This document shows, one piece after another, positions 1 to 10,582 of a stretch of 64,000 bases of DNA. The DNA comes from Vibrio mimicus CAIM 602 (lineage in GTDB: Bacteria > Pseudomonadota > Gammaproteobacteria > Enterobacterales > Vibrionaceae), in NCBI RefSeq assembly GCF_000338875.1, contig NZ_AOMO01000016.1, forward strand, positions 249,137 to 313,136. Reading direction: 5' to 3'. A model generated the notes under the pieces. That model was not told the origin of the DNA, searched no databases, and saw only the letters and a program-made list of their open reading frames with translations. Position 1 is the stretch's first letter; every line of letters starts with the position of its first letter. The translations under genes were made by a program, and so were the position numbers.

Positions 1-2
1 CC

Positions 3-1418
3 AAACAAGGCAATCTGCTTCAACTCGCCGTCTCTGACCCCACTTTACTGCAAGCTGAAGAAGAGTTTCGCTTTGCCACCGGATTGCAAGTGGAGTTGGC
101 ACTCGCAGATCATCGTGCACTTCAAGCAGCCATTCGTCGTTTGTATGGCCGTTCCATTCAGGGGGCTGCCAACCAAGGTAAAGAGATCAGCCAAGATGAA
201 CTAGCCAATCTCGTCAAAGTCGGGGATGAAGAACTTCAATCAATTGAAGATCTAAGCCAAGACGACTCTCCAGTCAGCCGCTTTATCAACCAAGTGCTGC
301 TGGATGCGGTGCGTAAAGGAGCTTCGGATATTCATTTCGAGCCTTATGAAGCGCAATATCGCATTCGCCTGCGCTGCGATGGGATCTTGGTGGAAACCCA
401 ACAACCTGCCAGCCATTTAAGCCGTCGCTTAGCCGCCCGAATTAAGATTCTCTCTAAACTGGACATTGCTGAACGCCGCTTGCCACAAGATGGCCGAATA
501 AAGCTGCGCCTTAATAGTGATACTGCGATTGATATGCGCGTATCAACTTTACCCACCTTGTGGGGTGAAAAAATTGTATTGCGTCTGCTCGATAGCAGTG
601 CTGCAAATCTGGATATTGATAAGCTTGGTTACAACCCGCAGCAGAAGCAACTTTATCTCAATGCACTAAAAAGACCGCAAGGAATGATATTGATGACGGG
701 GCCGACTGGGAGCGGCAAAACCGTCTCACTCTATACTGGACTGCGCATTCTTAATACCTCGCAAATTAATATTTCCACCGCCGAAGATCCGGTGGAAATT
801 AACCTCTCCGGCATTAACCAAGTGCAGGTGCAACCGAAAATCGGTTTTGGCTTTGCCGAAGCACTACGCTCTTTTCTACGCCAAGACCCCGACGTGGTGA
901 TGGTCGGTGAAATACGCGATCTGGAAACCGCTGAAATTGCGGTCAAGGCGGCGCAAACGGGTCACTTGGTGCTTTCAACTTTGCATACCAACTCAGCTGC
1001 AGAAACCGTCATTCGCTTAGCCAACATGGGGGTTGAACCCTTTAACCTCGCTTCATCACTTAGTTTGATTATCGCCCAGCGCCTTGCTCGCCGCTTATGT
1101 AAACACTGCAAAGTGGCGGTACGTCCATCAGCCATACTGCAAAATCAGTTTGCCTTTCAGCCTCAAGAAATTTTGTATGAAGCGAATGCGGCAGGCTGCA
1201 ACGAATGTACCGGTGGTTATTCAGGACGAGTCGGCATCTACGAAGTCATGGCATTTAATACTGAACTGGCAGAGGCGATTATGCGCCGTGCCACCATTCA
1301 CCAAATTGAAAGTTTAGCCAAAACCAATGGCATGCAAACCTTGCAAGAGTCCGGCCTTGAAAAGCTGCGTAAAGGCATCACCAGTTTTGCCGAACTACAG
1401 CGTGTGCTTTATTTTTAA
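3..1418 (+). CDS. pilB: Type IV pilus assembly ATPase PilB (5' end missing)
   Basis: Cytoplasmic hexameric ATPase that powers extension of the type IV pilus. The frame is open from the first bases of the window, so the N-terminal part lies upstream; about 471 residues remain of the usual roughly 560. Visible are a Walker A motif (GPTGSGKT), the Asp/His boxes typical of secretion ATPases, a Walker B region (VVMVGEIRD) and a C-terminal CxxC pair set (CKHC and CNEC) that binds zinc in PilB/GspE proteins. The TTG at 84 is internal and not a real start. It is followed by pilC and pilD in the usual pil operon order. Identification is secure. Confidence 0.95.
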   Translation, partial: KQGNLLQLAVSDPTLLQAEEEFRFATGLQVELALADHRALQAAIRRLYGRSIQGAANQGKEISQDELANLVKVGDEELQSIEDLSQDDSPVSRFINQVLLDAVRKGASDIHFEPYEAQYRIRLRCDGILVETQQPASHLSRRLAARIKILSKLDIAERRLPQDGRIKLRLNSDTAIDMRVSTLPTLWGEKIVLRLLDSSAANLDIDKLGYNPQQKQLYLNALKRPQGMILMTGPTGSGKTVSLYTGLRILNTSQINISTAEDPVEINLSGINQVQVQPKIGFGFAEALRSFLRQDPDVVMVGEIRDLETAEIAVKAAQTGHLVLSTLHTNSAAETVIRLANMGVEPFNLASSLSLIIAQRLARRLCKHCKVAVRPSAILQNQFAFQPQEILYEANAAGCNECTGGYSGRVGIYEVMAFNTELAEAIMRRATIHQIESLAKTNGMQTLQESGLEKLRKGITSFAELQRVLYF

Positions 1419-1456
1419 CCATTTTATTTTGTAACCCTGCAATAACGAGCCTGAAC

Positions 1457-2683
1457 ATGAAAGCGACCCAAAATGTAGCCTTGAAAAACTATCGCTGGAA
1501 AGGTATCAACAGCAACGGAAAAAAAGTCTCCGGACAGATGTTGGCGCTAACCGAATTAGAGGTGCGCGACAAACTAAAAGAACAACACATTCAAATCAAA
1601 AAAATCAAGAAAGGCAGTGTTTCCGTGTTTGCGCGTATTACTCATCGCGTCAAAGGCAAAGACATCACCATTCTCACCCGACAATTGGCCACCATGCTCA
1701 CAACCGGTGTACCCATTGTGCAAGCGCTCAAACTGGTGGGAGATAACCATAGAAAGGCTGAGATGAAATCGATCTTGGCACAAATCACCAAAGGCGTTGA
1801 AGCAGGAACACCACTTTCAAAAGCCATGCGCACTGCGAGCACCCATTTCGATGCCTTGTATGTCGATCTGGTGGAAACGGGAGAAATGTCCGGCAATCTG
1901 CCCGAAGTATTTGAACGTTTGGCTACCTATCGTGAGAAAAGTGAACAACTTCGCGCCAAGGTGATCAAAGCATTGATCTACCCAAGCATGGTGGTACTGG
2001 TGGCTTTAGGGGTTTCTTACCTGATGCTCACTATGGTTATCCCTGAATTTGAATCCATGTTTAAAGGCTTTGGGGCGGAGCTTCCTTGGTTTACTCAACA
2101 AGTGTTAAAACTCTCACATTGGGTTCAGGCATACAGCCTATGGGCATTTGCCGCGATTGGAGCTGCAATATTTGGACTCAAAGCGCTACGTAAAAACTCT
2201 TTTCAGATTCGCTTAAAGACCAGCCGGTTAGGGCTGAGATTTCCAATTATCGGCAATGTGCTGACTAAGGCATCGATCGCCAAATTCAGCCGAACTCTCG
2301 CCACAAGCTTTGCAGCGGGTATTCCGATCCTCGCCAGTTTAAAAACCACCGCCAAAACCTCTGGCAATGTGCACTTTGAAACTGCAATCAACGAAGTATA
2401 CCGAGATACTGCCGCGGGTATGCCCATGTACATTGCAATGCGCAATACCGAAGCCTTTCCAGAGATGGTGCTGCAAATGGTGATGATAGGTGAAGAATCA
2501 GGCCAATTGGATGACATGCTCAACAAGGTCGCCACCATCTACGAATTTGAAGTCGATAATACAGTCGATAACTTAGGTAAAATCCTTGAACCCTTGATTA
2601 TCGTATTTCTTGGCACTGTCGTGGGTGGCTTGGTCGTGGCTATGTACTTGCCTATCTTTAACTTAATGAGTGTATTGGGTTAG
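1457..2683 (+). CDS. pilC: Type IV pilus inner-membrane platform protein PilC
   Basis: Polytopic inner-membrane platform protein that links the PilB motor to the growing pilus. The 408-residue length fits PilC/GspF. Two T2SF domains are visible: one near residues 70-190 (begins [19 protein letters not shown]) and a repeat near 275-400 ([16 protein letters not shown]). Hydrophobic helices lie near residues 170-190, 215-235 and 380-400. It starts 38 bases after pilB and ends 62 bases before pilD, consistent with one operon. The first residues are basic and probably cytoplasmic. Confidence 0.95.
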   Translation: MKATQNVALKNYRWKGINSNGKKVSGQMLALTELEVRDKLKEQHIQIKKIKKGSVSVFARITHRVKGKDITILTRQLATMLTTGVPIVQALKLVGDNHRKAEMKSILAQITKGVEAGTPLSKAMRTASTHFDALYVDLVETGEMSGNLPEVFERLATYREKSEQLRAKVIKALIYPSMVVLVALGVSYLMLTMVIPEFESMFKGFGAELPWFTQQVLKLSHWVQAYSLWAFAAIGAAIFGLKALRKNSFQIRLKTSRLGLRFPIIGNVLTKASIAKFSRTLATSFAAGIPILASLKTTAKTSGNVHFETAINEVYRDTAAGMPMYIAMRNTEAFPEMVLQMVMIGEESGQLDDMLNKVATIYEFEVDNTVDNLGKILEPLIIVFLGTVVGGLVVAMYLPIFNLMSVLG

Positions 2684-2745
2684 TATGGCGGCAAAAGGCG
2701 AGTCTCGTGCAGAAACGCGCCATTAATTCGCTTAGAGCATATCGG

Positions 2746-3621
2746 ATGGAACTGTTTTTCTACTACCCTTGGCTGTTTCCGGTTTTGGCTACCTTATTTG
2801 GGCTTATCGTCGGCAGCTTTCTTAATGTGGTGATTTATCGCTTACCGAAAATCATGGAGCGTGAGTGGCGTGCCGACTGTGCGGCCAGCTTTCCGGAATA
2901 TGGAATAAGCCCACCAGAAGGCCAGCTTACACTCAGTTTGCCGCGCTCAACCTGCCCACATTGCCAAACACCCATTCGAGTGATTGATAATATTCCGGTA
3001 GTCAGTTGGCTTGCACTGAGAGGAAAATGCTCACACTGCAAAGCACCGATCAGTGCCCGCTACCCTTTAATTGAGTTATTCACCGCTTTAGTGAGTTTAA
3101 TGGTTTCTACTCAGCTCAGTTTTAGCCCTTTTGCGGTTGCTGCACTCCTGTTTAGCTATGTACTGATTGCAGCTACGTTTATCGATCTCGATACTATGCT
3201 GTTGCCTGACCAGCTCACTTTGCCTCTGCTGTGGAGTGGCATTGCGTTAGCCCTGTTTGAACTGTCCCCGGTGTCGCTTACCGATGCAGTGATTGGTGCA
3301 ATGGCCGGTTACCTCTCTCTTTGGTCGATTTACTGGTTATTTAAATTATTGACTGGCAAAGAAGGCATGGGTTATGGGGATTTCAAATTGCTCGCTGCTC
3401 TTGGAGCTTGGCTGGGTTGGCAACAGTTGCCAGTCATCGTACTGCTCTCGTCTGTGGTTGGTCTTCTCTTCGGTTTAATTCAGTTACGCCTACAGAAACA
3501 AGGCATAGATAAAGCTTTCCCATTTGGCCCATATTTAGCCATTGCTGGGTGGATTGCCTTACTATGGGGCAATACGGTGATTGACTGGTACTTAACCTCT
3601 TGGGTAGGGCAACCATTATGA
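2746..3621 (+). CDS. pilD: Prepilin peptidase / N-methyltransferase (VcpD/PilD)
   Basis: Inner-membrane aspartic peptidase that cleaves the leader of type IV prepilins and type II secretion pseudopilins and methylates the new N-terminus. Visible are the two zinc-binding CxxC pairs (CPHC, CSHC) near residues 70-105, and the two catalytic Asp regions DLDTMLLPD and GYGDFK of A24 peptidases. Many hydrophobic helices follow. I chose the ATG at 2746 (291 residues, starting MELFFYYPW) over an upstream GTG at 2707 because it matches the family N-terminus. Its stop overlaps the coaE start as ATGA. Confidence 0.95.
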   Translation: MELFFYYPWLFPVLATLFGLIVGSFLNVVIYRLPKIMEREWRADCAASFPEYGISPPEGQLTLSLPRSTCPHCQTPIRVIDNIPVVSWLALRGKCSHCKAPISARYPLIELFTALVSLMVSTQLSFSPFAVAALLFSYVLIAATFIDLDTMLLPDQLTLPLLWSGIALALFELSPVSLTDAVIGAMAGYLSLWSIYWLFKLLTGKEGMGYGDFKLLAALGAWLGWQQLPVIVLLSSVVGLLFGLIQLRLQKQGIDKAFPFGPYLAIAGWIALLWGNTVIDWYLTSWVGQPL

Positions 3622-4226
3622 GTTTTGTTGTCGCGCTGACCGGAGGCATCGCCAGTGGCAAAACCACGGTTGCCAATTTGTTTCACGAGCACTTTGGCAT
3701 AGATCTAGTCGATGCCGATGTGATTGCCCGAGAGGTCGTTGAACCGGGTACCGATGGCTTAAAAGCGATTACCGCCCATTTTGGTCAAACTATCTTGAAT
3801 CAAGATGGCTCTCTCAACCGCACTGCACTTCGTGAACGTATCTTTGCCGATCCAGAGCAAAAAACGTGGCTCAATCAACTGCTACATCCGATGATCCGCC
3901 AGCGTATGCAACAGGCACTTGCCCAAACCACATCACCTTACACGCTGCTGATTGTGCCACTCTTAGTAGAAAACCAATTGCAAAACATGGCTGATCGCGT
4001 TCTGGTGGTGGACGTGGAAGAACATGTCCAGATAGAGCGAACCATAGCACGCGATAATGTTTCGATAGAGCAAGCACAAGCGATCCTTGCTGCTCAAGCC
4101 ACACGCGCTCAACGTTTGGCCATCGCCGATGACGTGCTCAAAAATGACGCAAAAAACCAGAAACTTTTGCCTCAAATCACACTATTGCACCAAAAGTATC
4201 TAGCCATGAGCAGGCAAAATTTGTGA
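3618..4226 (+). CDS. coaE: Dephospho-CoA kinase CoaE
   Basis: Phosphorylates the 3'-hydroxyl of dephospho-CoA, the last step of coenzyme A synthesis. The P-loop GGIASGKTT sits at residues 8-16 and the substrate segment [10 protein letters not shown] near residue 33. Length is 202 residues from the ATG at 3618, which overlaps the pilD stop (ATGA), so translation is probably coupled. An in-frame upstream codon at 3600 is less likely. The pilD-coaE-zapD-yacG order is the usual gammaproteobacterial one. Confidence 0.95.
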   Translation: MSFVVALTGGIASGKTTVANLFHEHFGIDLVDADVIAREVVEPGTDGLKAITAHFGQTILNQDGSLNRTALRERIFADPEQKTWLNQLLHPMIRQRMQQALAQTTSPYTLLIVPLLVENQLQNMADRVLVVDVEEHVQIERTIARDNVSIEQAQAILAAQATRAQRLAIADDVLKNDAKNQKLLPQITLLHQKYLAMSRQNL

Positions 4227-4257
4227 GAATAAGTGCAAATAATCCAAGGCTAGCCCA

Positions 4258-4998
4258 ATGACCACGCACCAGTTTGAACACCCTCTCAATGAAAAAACAC
4301 GCATCTACTTGCGTGTAGAAGCCCTGCTTAATCAGATGGAGCGAGCGTCCACTTTCACTGATGGTATTCAACATCAACTTTTCTTTCGTTCTCTATTCGA
4401 CATGCTCGACATTTTTGAGCAGATCCAACTAAAGAGTGAACTGGCGAAAGATATGGAAAAGCAGCGCTTAACCTACCGCAGTTGGTTGAATGTGGAAGGC
4501 GTGGATCAAGAGATGCTGAAATCGCTTCTTGCCGAAGTCGATGAGGTACACCGTGATTTAATGAGCGCGGAGCGTTTTGGTCAATCCTTAAAGGAAGATC
4601 GTTTTCTCAGTGCGATTCGTCAGCGCTTTAATTTACCGGGTGGTTCTTGCTGTTTTGATTTACCTGCACTGCATTATTGGCTACACCTGTCGCTGGAGCG
4701 CAAAATACGTGATGCCGAACAGTGGATGAAAACACTAACTCCACTGTCTAATGCACTCAAACTTTGGCTTAAATTAACTCGTGAAACGGGGCATTACCGC
4801 TCGCGTATGGCCAATAATGGTTTCTATCAAAGTGATGCGGAAGATGCCAATATTCTCCGCCTTGCTATTCCGCTTGAATACGGTGTTTACCCAATGATTT
4901 CTGGGCATAAGAACCGTTTTGCCATTAAGTTTATTGATTTTCACAGCGGACAAGCCTGCACCCAAGATGTAGCGTTTGATTTGGCGGTTTGCTGCTAG
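4258..4998 (+). CDS. zapD: Cell division protein ZapD
   Basis: Cytoplasmic protein that cross-links FtsZ protofilaments and stabilises the Z ring (DUF1342/YacF family). The 246-residue length is typical. It starts [16 protein letters not shown], characteristic of the family, with alpha-helical sequence followed by a C-terminal beta-rich half ([20 protein letters not shown]). No catalytic site is expected. It lies 31 bases after coaE and upstream of yacG, as in other gammaproteobacteria. Confidence 0.93.
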   Translation: MTTHQFEHPLNEKTRIYLRVEALLNQMERASTFTDGIQHQLFFRSLFDMLDIFEQIQLKSELAKDMEKQRLTYRSWLNVEGVDQEMLKSLLAEVDEVHRDLMSAERFGQSLKEDRFLSAIRQRFNLPGGSCCFDLPALHYWLHLSLERKIRDAEQWMKTLTPLSNALKLWLKLTRETGHYRSRMANNGFYQSDAEDANILRLAIPLEYGVYPMISGHKNRFAIKFIDFHSGQACTQDVAFDLAVCC

Positions 4999-5096
4999 TT
5001 TCCAAATGCAACTCTATTCTCTGTGACTTTTTCTCTGGCTCTTGTTCCTTTCAAATTCAGAATAAGGCCTTATCATGTTTAACGAGCATGAAATCT

Positions 5097-5222
5097 ATAC
5101 CCAAACTACTTGGCGTTGCAGATTGGTGGCAAATCAGCACATCCCCATGGACATAAATAACGATGTCATTGGGATGAACATACACAGCCAACACCGCAAC
5201 GACTTCAAGTGGGAAGGGGATA
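5097..5222. repeat. ERIC (intergenic repeat unit) element
   Basis: A stretch of about 126 bases between zapD and yacG begins ATACCCAAACTACTTGG and ends GACTTCAAGTGGGAAGGGGATA. It contains the internal ERIC-like blocks CAAATCAGCACATCCCCATG, GTCATTGGGATGAAC and CACAGCCAACACCGC. This matches the known imperfect palindrome of enterobacterial and Vibrio ERIC elements, remembered and not searched. The copy is diverged from the common consensus. It would be transcribed as a long stem between two co-directional genes. Confidence 0.8.
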
Positions 5223-5248
5223 TTTATCCTGACTAATAGGACTGTGTT

Positions 5249-5446
5249 ATGACCAAAAAACTCACCATAGTGAAATGCCCACAATGTGGCACTGATGTGG
5301 AATGGGGTGAGCAGAGCCCACACCGCCCATTTTGCAGCAAACAATGTCAAATGATTGATTTTGGCGAGTGGGCGGATGAAGAAAAAGCCATTCCTGGTGC
5401 ACCCGATATGTCTGACAGTGATGGTTGGTCGGAAGATCAGTATTAA
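5249..5446 (+). CDS. yacG: DNA gyrase inhibitor YacG
   Basis: Small zinc protein of 65 residues; the E. coli homologue binds GyrB and inhibits gyrase. The four zinc-ligand cysteines are visible as CPQC near residue 9 and CSKQC near residue 29, followed by the family motif DFGEWADEE. An AGGA Shine-Dalgarno lies upstream of the ATG. Separated from zapD by an ERIC element; a strong two-way terminator follows. Confidence 0.93.
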   Translation: MTKKLTIVKCPQCGTDVEWGEQSPHRPFCSKQCQMIDFGEWADEEKAIPGAPDMSDSDGWSEDQY

Positions 5447-5462
5447 ATCAACTTTCGAGTAA

Positions 5463-5490
5463 AAAAGAGGAGCCAAATGGCTCCTCTTTT
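5463..5490. terminator. Bidirectional terminator between yacG and parC
   Basis: A perfect 13-base inverted repeat (AAAAGAGGAGCCA / TGGCTCCTCTTTT) with a two-base spacer. A and T runs flank it, so it can end both yacG (plus) and parC (minus). The parC stop codon follows immediately at 5491. Confidence 0.9.
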
Positions 5491-7779
5491 CTATTCTTCT
5501 TCGTTGCTGTTGTTCGTTTTGCTCGGCTCAGCTGAATTTTCTATTTCAATCGCCGTGACACGTTGTAAACCACGAGGCAGCAAGCCACCTCTGCGGCCGC
5601 GTTCACCACGGAAGTTATCCAGATCACTTACCTTCAAGCCCAGTTTGCGTTTACCCGCATACAGGGTAATTGATGCACCTTGCGGTAACACCATCAGGTT
5701 CGACAACACTTCCTCACGGGTTTTCGCTTTCGCCGCTGGAATATTGATAATCTTGTTGCCTTTACCTTTGCTCAGTTGCGGCAGATCCTTAATCGGGAAC
5801 AGCAGCATGCGACCTTGGTTGGTAATGGCTAAGATCTCATCCTTATCCAGATCGGCAATCACTTGTGGAGTCATCACTTCCGAGTTTTCCGGCAGGTTGA
5901 TCAACGCTTTACCACTGCGGTTTTTCGACAGCAGATCATCGCCTTTACACACAAAGCCGTAACCCGCATCTGAACCCACTAGCCAAAGCTGATCTTCTTC
6001 GCCCATCACCACCTGACGAATAGAAGTCCCTTCGGCAACATTCAAGCGTCCAGTGATTGGTTCACCTTGGCCACGCGCCGATGGCAACGTGTGCGATTCT
6101 AACGAGTAACTACGGCCATCACTGCCTAAGAACACCGCTTGCTGGTTGCTCTTACCACACGCATGAGTGAGGTAATTATCCCCTGCTTTGTAGTTCAGGC
6201 TTTGGCAATCTACGTCATGCCCTTTGGCATGGCGGATCCAACCTTTTTCGGACAGCACCACAGTGATCGCTTCACTTGGCATCAGGTCACGCTCGGTCAA
6301 TGCTTTGGCTTCTTCACGTTCTACCAGTGGTGAGCGGCGATCATCGCCAAACTTGTCGGCATCAGCTTTGATCTCTTTTTTGAGCAGATTATTGAGACGA
6401 CGTTCAGAGCCGAGTAGCTCTTCCAGTTTTTTACGCTCTTTTTCGAGCTCATCTTGCTCGCCGCGGATCTTCATCTCTTCCAGTTTCGCCAAGTGGCGTA
6501 ACTTGGTATCTAAAATCGCGTCGGCTTGAATATCGGTCAGATCGAAACGCGCCATCAGCACGGCTTTCGGATCATCTTCGGTGCGGATGATCTCAATCAC
6601 TTCATCAATGTTGAGATAAGCGATCAACAAACCTTGCAAAATGTGCAAACGAGCCAGCACTTTATCAAGACGATATTGCAGACGCGAGCGCACCGTTTCA
6701 CGGCGGAAGGAGATCCACTCACTCAAGATCTGCACTAAGCCTTTGACCTGAGGACGATTGTCGAGACCAATCATGTTCAGGTTCACTCGGAAACTCTTTT
6801 CCAGATCCGTCGACGCAAACAAGTGGTTCATCAGCAGATCACAATCAACCCGGTTTGAGCGAGGCACGATCACGATACGCGTTGGGTTTTCATGATCCGA
6901 CTCATCGCGCAGATCTTCCACCATCGGCAGTTTCTTGGCGCGCATTTGCGCGGCGATCTGCTCTAGCAGTTTCGCACCAGAAACTTGATGAGGCAGCGCG
7001 GTGATCACAATGTCAGAACCTTCTTTGCACCATACCGCGCGCATTCTGACGCTGCCACGACCCGAGCGATAGATCTTCTCTAGCTCAACCGTTGGGGTGA
7101 TGATTTCAGCTTCAGTCGGGAAATCCGGGCCTTTGACATACTGCATTAAATCGGTCAGTGGCGCGCTTGGATGATCGATCAAGTGAATCGTCGCATCCGC
7201 CACTTCACGCACGTTGTGCGGAGGAATGTCAGTCGCCATACCCACTGCGATACCCGTGACACCATTGAGTAGAATGTGTGGTAGGCGAGCGGGCAACATT
7301 TTCGGCTCTTGCATCGTGCCGTCAAAGTTAGGCTGCCATTCCACTGTGCCTTGACCTAATTCGCTGAGCAGAATCTCCGCAAACTTAGAGAGCTTGGCTT
7401 CGGTATAACGCATCGCCGCGAACGATTTCGGATCATCCGGCGCACCCCAGTTACCCTGACCATCCACCAACGGATAGCGATAAGAGAATGGCTGCGCCAT
7501 CAGCACCATGGCTTCATAACAAGCTGAGTCGCCATGCGGATGATATTTACCGAGTACGTCACCTACGGTACGAGCGGATTTTTTGTATTTAGCCGATGCC
7601 GAAAGCCCAAGCTCGGACATCGCATAGATAATACGTCGTTGAACCGGTTTTAAACCGTCGCCAATATAAGGCAACGCACGGTCCATGATGACGTACATCG
7701 AATAGTTGAGATAAGCGTCTTCGGTAAACTTGCGCAGCGGCAACTGTTCAACGCCATCAAAGCTGATTTCTGTAGACAT
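5491..7779 (-). CDS. parC: DNA topoisomerase IV subunit A ParC
   Basis: Breaks and rejoins DNA in topoisomerase IV, which unlinks daughter chromosomes. The 762-residue protein has the winged-helix domain with the catalytic Tyr in AAMRYTEAK (Y125) and the C-terminal DNA-wrapping domain. The quinolone-resistance region reads [12 protein letters not shown], with Ser85 and Glu89 both as in susceptible strains, so no ParC resistance mutation is visible. It starts three bases after the parE stop, so parE-parC are co-transcribed. Confidence 0.97.
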   Translation of the reverse strand: MSTEISFDGVEQLPLRKFTEDAYLNYSMYVIMDRALPYIGDGLKPVQRRIIYAMSELGLSASAKYKKSARTVGDVLGKYHPHGDSACYEAMVLMAQPFSYRYPLVDGQGNWGAPDDPKSFAAMRYTEAKLSKFAEILLSELGQGTVEWQPNFDGTMQEPKMLPARLPHILLNGVTGIAVGMATDIPPHNVREVADATIHLIDHPSAPLTDLMQYVKGPDFPTEAEIITPTVELEKIYRSGRGSVRMRAVWCKEGSDIVITALPHQVSGAKLLEQIAAQMRAKKLPMVEDLRDESDHENPTRIVIVPRSNRVDCDLLMNHLFASTDLEKSFRVNLNMIGLDNRPQVKGLVQILSEWISFRRETVRSRLQYRLDKVLARLHILQGLLIAYLNIDEVIEIIRTEDDPKAVLMARFDLTDIQADAILDTKLRHLAKLEEMKIRGEQDELEKERKKLEELLGSERRLNNLLKKEIKADADKFGDDRRSPLVEREEAKALTERDLMPSEAITVVLSEKGWIRHAKGHDVDCQSLNYKAGDNYLTHACGKSNQQAVFLGSDGRSYSLESHTLPSARGQGEPITGRLNVAEGTSIRQVVMGEEDQLWLVGSDAGYGFVCKGDDLLSKNRSGKALINLPENSEVMTPQVIADLDKDEILAITNQGRMLLFPIKDLPQLSKGKGNKIINIPAAKAKTREEVLSNLMVLPQGASITLYAGKRKLGLKVSDLDNFRGERGRRGGLLPRGLQRVTAIEIENSAEPSKTNNSNEEE

Positions 7780-7782
7780 TCG

Positions 7783-9663
7783 TTACACCTCTGCCATATC
7801 GCCGTTGCGTTGCAGCCAAGTACGGCGGTCATCCGCACGTTTTTTACCCAGCAGCATATCCATCATCTCATCGGTCGCTTCTGCATCATCAATGGTCAAT
7901 TGCACCAAGCGGCGAGTGTTGGGATCCATCGTGGTTTCACGCAGTTGCAGCGGGTTCATTTCACCCAGACCTTTAAAGCGTTGCACGTTCACTTTGGCTT
8001 TTTTCTGGCTAAGACGTTCTAACACACCCTCTTTTTCCTGATCATCCAGTGCGTAGAACACTTCTTTACCACAGTCGATGCGGTAGAGTGGAGGCATGGC
8101 AACATAGACGTGACCGGCTTTCACTAACGCGCGGAAATGACGGGTAAACAGCGCACACAATAGAGTGGCGATATGCAGACCGTCGGAGTCCGCATCAGCA
8201 AGGATACAGACTTTGCCGTAACGCAGTGATTCAAGATTGTCACTATCCGGATCAATACCCAGTGCGACCGAAATGTCGTGTACTTCTTGTGATGCAAGTA
8301 CCTGATCGGCAGAAACTTCCCACGTATTGAGGATTTTACCGCGCAGCGGCATCACGGCTTGGAATTCACGGTCGCGCGCTTGTTTAGCCGAACCGCCCGC
8401 CGAATCCCCTTCCACGAGGAAAAGTTCAGTACGGTTAAGATCTTGCACAGTACAGTCGGTCAGTTTACCGGGCAGTGCAGGACCAGAGGCGATTTTTTTA
8501 CGCACTACTTTTTTGCTGGCACGCATACGACGATGCGCGTTAGCAATACATACTTCTGCTAACTGTTCAGCCAGTTGTGGTTTCTCATTGAGCCACAGGC
8601 TGAATGCATCTTTCACCACACCCGAAACAAAAGCAGCAGATTGGCGAGAAGAGAGACGCTCTTTGGTTTGGCCAGCAAACTGCGGATCTTGCATCTTGAC
8701 CGACAGAACATAAGCACAGCGATCAAACACGTCTTCGCCCGTCAGTTTCACACCGCGTGGCAGCAGGTTTCGGAATTCACAGAACTCGCGCATCGCGTCC
8801 AGCAAACCTTGGCGCAAACCGTTCACATGCGTACCGCCTTGGGCAGTCGGGATCAGGTTAACGTAGCTTTCGGTGATCAGCTCACCACCTTCTGGTAGCC
8901 AAATCACAGCCCACGTTGCTGCTTCAGTTTGTGCGGTAAATTCGCCAGTAAAAGGCTCTTCCGGGAGCAAGGTATAACCCTTAACCCCTTCGGCCAGATA
9001 ATCTTTCAGGCCATCTTCGTACAACCAACGATGCTCGTTGTTGTTGACCTTATCGGTAAAAATGATCTCTAAGCCCGGGCAAAGTACGGCCTTAGCACGC
9101 AAGTTATTAATCAGACGTGATACGGAGAAATTTGGTGAGTCAAAGTATTTAGTGTCCGGCCAGAAATGCACGCTGGTGCCCGTATTGCGGCGACCACATG
9201 TGCCAGTAACTGCCAGTTCAGTGACTTTATCGCCATGTTCAAAGGCAATTTCATACACTTGACCATCACGACGAACAGCCACTTCAACGCGTTTCGACAG
9301 AGCATTCACTACCGAAATACCTACCCCGTGCAAGCCGCCGGAGAATTGGTAATTTTTGTTGGAGAACTTACCACCCGCATGCAGTTTGCACAGAATAAGC
9401 TCGACCCCTGAGACTTTCTCTTCGGGGTGAATATCCACAGGCATCCCTCGCCCGTCATCAATCACTTCTAGCGATTGATCGGCATGGAGAATTACCTGAA
9501 TTTTGGAGGCGTATCCGGCCAACGCTTCATCGACTGAGTTGTCGATAACTTCTTGCCCAAGGTGATTAGGGCGCGTGGTATCGGTATACATTCCCGGTCT
9601 GCGACGCACTGGTTCTAAGCCATTGAGGACCTCAATGGCTCCAGCATTATATTGTTCAGTCAT
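7783..9663 (-). CDS. parE: DNA topoisomerase IV subunit B ParE
   Basis: ATPase subunit of topoisomerase IV. The 626-residue protein shows the GHKL ATP-binding motifs (DDGRGMPVD; GGLHGVGISVVNAL), a transducer domain, and the TOPRIM motifs EGDSAGGSAKQARD and DADSDG that bind magnesium. The TOPRIM quinolone region looks wild type. parE precedes parC by three bases on the minus strand. A 330-base gap separates it from yqiA. Confidence 0.97.
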   Translation of the reverse strand: MTEQYNAGAIEVLNGLEPVRRRPGMYTDTTRPNHLGQEVIDNSVDEALAGYASKIQVILHADQSLEVIDDGRGMPVDIHPEEKVSGVELILCKLHAGGKFSNKNYQFSGGLHGVGISVVNALSKRVEVAVRRDGQVYEIAFEHGDKVTELAVTGTCGRRNTGTSVHFWPDTKYFDSPNFSVSRLINNLRAKAVLCPGLEIIFTDKVNNNEHRWLYEDGLKDYLAEGVKGYTLLPEEPFTGEFTAQTEAATWAVIWLPEGGELITESYVNLIPTAQGGTHVNGLRQGLLDAMREFCEFRNLLPRGVKLTGEDVFDRCAYVLSVKMQDPQFAGQTKERLSSRQSAAFVSGVVKDAFSLWLNEKPQLAEQLAEVCIANAHRRMRASKKVVRKKIASGPALPGKLTDCTVQDLNRTELFLVEGDSAGGSAKQARDREFQAVMPLRGKILNTWEVSADQVLASQEVHDISVALGIDPDSDNLESLRYGKVCILADADSDGLHIATLLCALFTRHFRALVKAGHVYVAMPPLYRIDCGKEVFYALDDQEKEGVLERLSQKKAKVNVQRFKGLGEMNPLQLRETTMDPNTRRLVQLTIDDAEATDEMMDMLLGKKRADDRRTWLQRNGDMAEV

Positions 9664-9993
9664 AATACGGAATGCTTTATTTGCTCAATGATTGGTAACT
9701 TTATCAGCGCTGTGTGAAAACCCGTTTTTTTGTGCATAAATTGTGCGAAAAATCGCATTAATTGAGGTATTCACTCAAGCAAACCGAAGCTGGATATCTG
9801 GGCAAAGCTAGCGATTGATTCTCGCTTTATACCCTGCAAACCAGTCGGCACTTTCACGCTAAAGTCTAAGGGGAACATAGTCTGGAAGCAGCCCTCTGAT
9901 GTCAAGGGCACAGCGCAAGTATCAGGTAAATTTATGAGGCTTTGCGCAGCAAAACCTTGATTGAATCCGAAAACAACAAAAGTCGCCAGTCAA
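9664..9993. other. Intergenic region upstream of parE
   Basis: Between yqiA and parE on the minus strand. It should hold the parE promoter, but I could not fix convincing -35/-10 boxes. It contains one 72-codon open frame on the minus strand (9774-9989) with no standard start codon, discussed as a finding, and a weak hairpin (TTTGCGCAGCAAA). No RNA gene or repeat was recognised. Confidence 0.4.
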
Positions 9994-10581
9994 TCAAAGT
10001 CCTAGGAATTGAATGATCTGCTCTGGATAACGTTCAAAATCCACAAAACTGTGATCTCCATTGTCTTCAACCGTCTGCTTCGCAGCACGGTATTTTTCCA
10101 CGGCTTGACGATAATCCAACACTTCATCCCCTTTTTGCTGGAGTAACCAAAAATCGCTTGGCTGCTTGATATATGGTGTATCCAGCGCTTTCAGCTCATC
10201 AATATGACACGCTTCGAGCACATAGTGCTCTTGAGTGTAAGGGTTGATCTGCTCACCTAGAAAATTGACTAGTAGCTCGTAAGGTTTAACGGCGGGATTA
10301 ATCAGTACCGCGCGAAATCCAAATTGAGCGTTTAACCATGTCGAAAAGTAACCACCTAACGAACTGCCGACAAGCCCGATTCGATACTCCTCACGATATT
10401 GCTCAACCACAGATAAGAGATGTTGCGCGGCTTGAGCAGGAAAACTCGGCAATCTGGGAACCACGACCTTGATGTCAGGACGATGTTGCTGACAGTACTG
10501 CTGCATCACTTGCGCTTTATGTGACAAAGGCGAGCTGTTAAAACCATGAATATAGAGCAGTAGCGAAGGGCGTGAGGCCAT
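9994..10581 (-). CDS. yqiA: Alpha/beta-hydrolase esterase YqiA
   Basis: Small cytoplasmic alpha/beta hydrolase of 195 residues; E. coli YqiA hydrolyses palmitoyl-CoA and nitrophenyl esters. It shows the oxyanion segment YIHGFNSSPLSHK near residue 10, the nucleophile elbow GSSLGGY near residue 72 and the C-terminal His in GDHSFVDFERY. It lies one base after cpdA at the end of nudF-yqiB-cpdA-yqiA. The physiological substrate is unknown. Confidence 0.9.
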   Translation of the reverse strand: MASRPSLLLYIHGFNSSPLSHKAQVMQQYCQQHRPDIKVVVPRLPSFPAQAAQHLLSVVEQYREEYRIGLVGSSLGGYFSTWLNAQFGFRAVLINPAVKPYELLVNFLGEQINPYTQEHYVLEACHIDELKALDTPYIKQPSDFWLLQQKGDEVLDYRQAVEKYRAAKQTVEDNGDHSFVDFERYPEQIIQFLGL

Positions 10582-10582
10582 A

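Noticed and set aside
5074..5235. Open frame across the ERIC element (starts MFNEHEIYTQ)
   Set aside because: It is produced by the repeat sequence itself; no ribosome-binding site or protein similarity.
5491..9663. Quinolone-resistance mutations in parC or parE
   Set aside because: ParC Ser85 and Glu89 are wild type and the ParE TOPRIM region looks normal.
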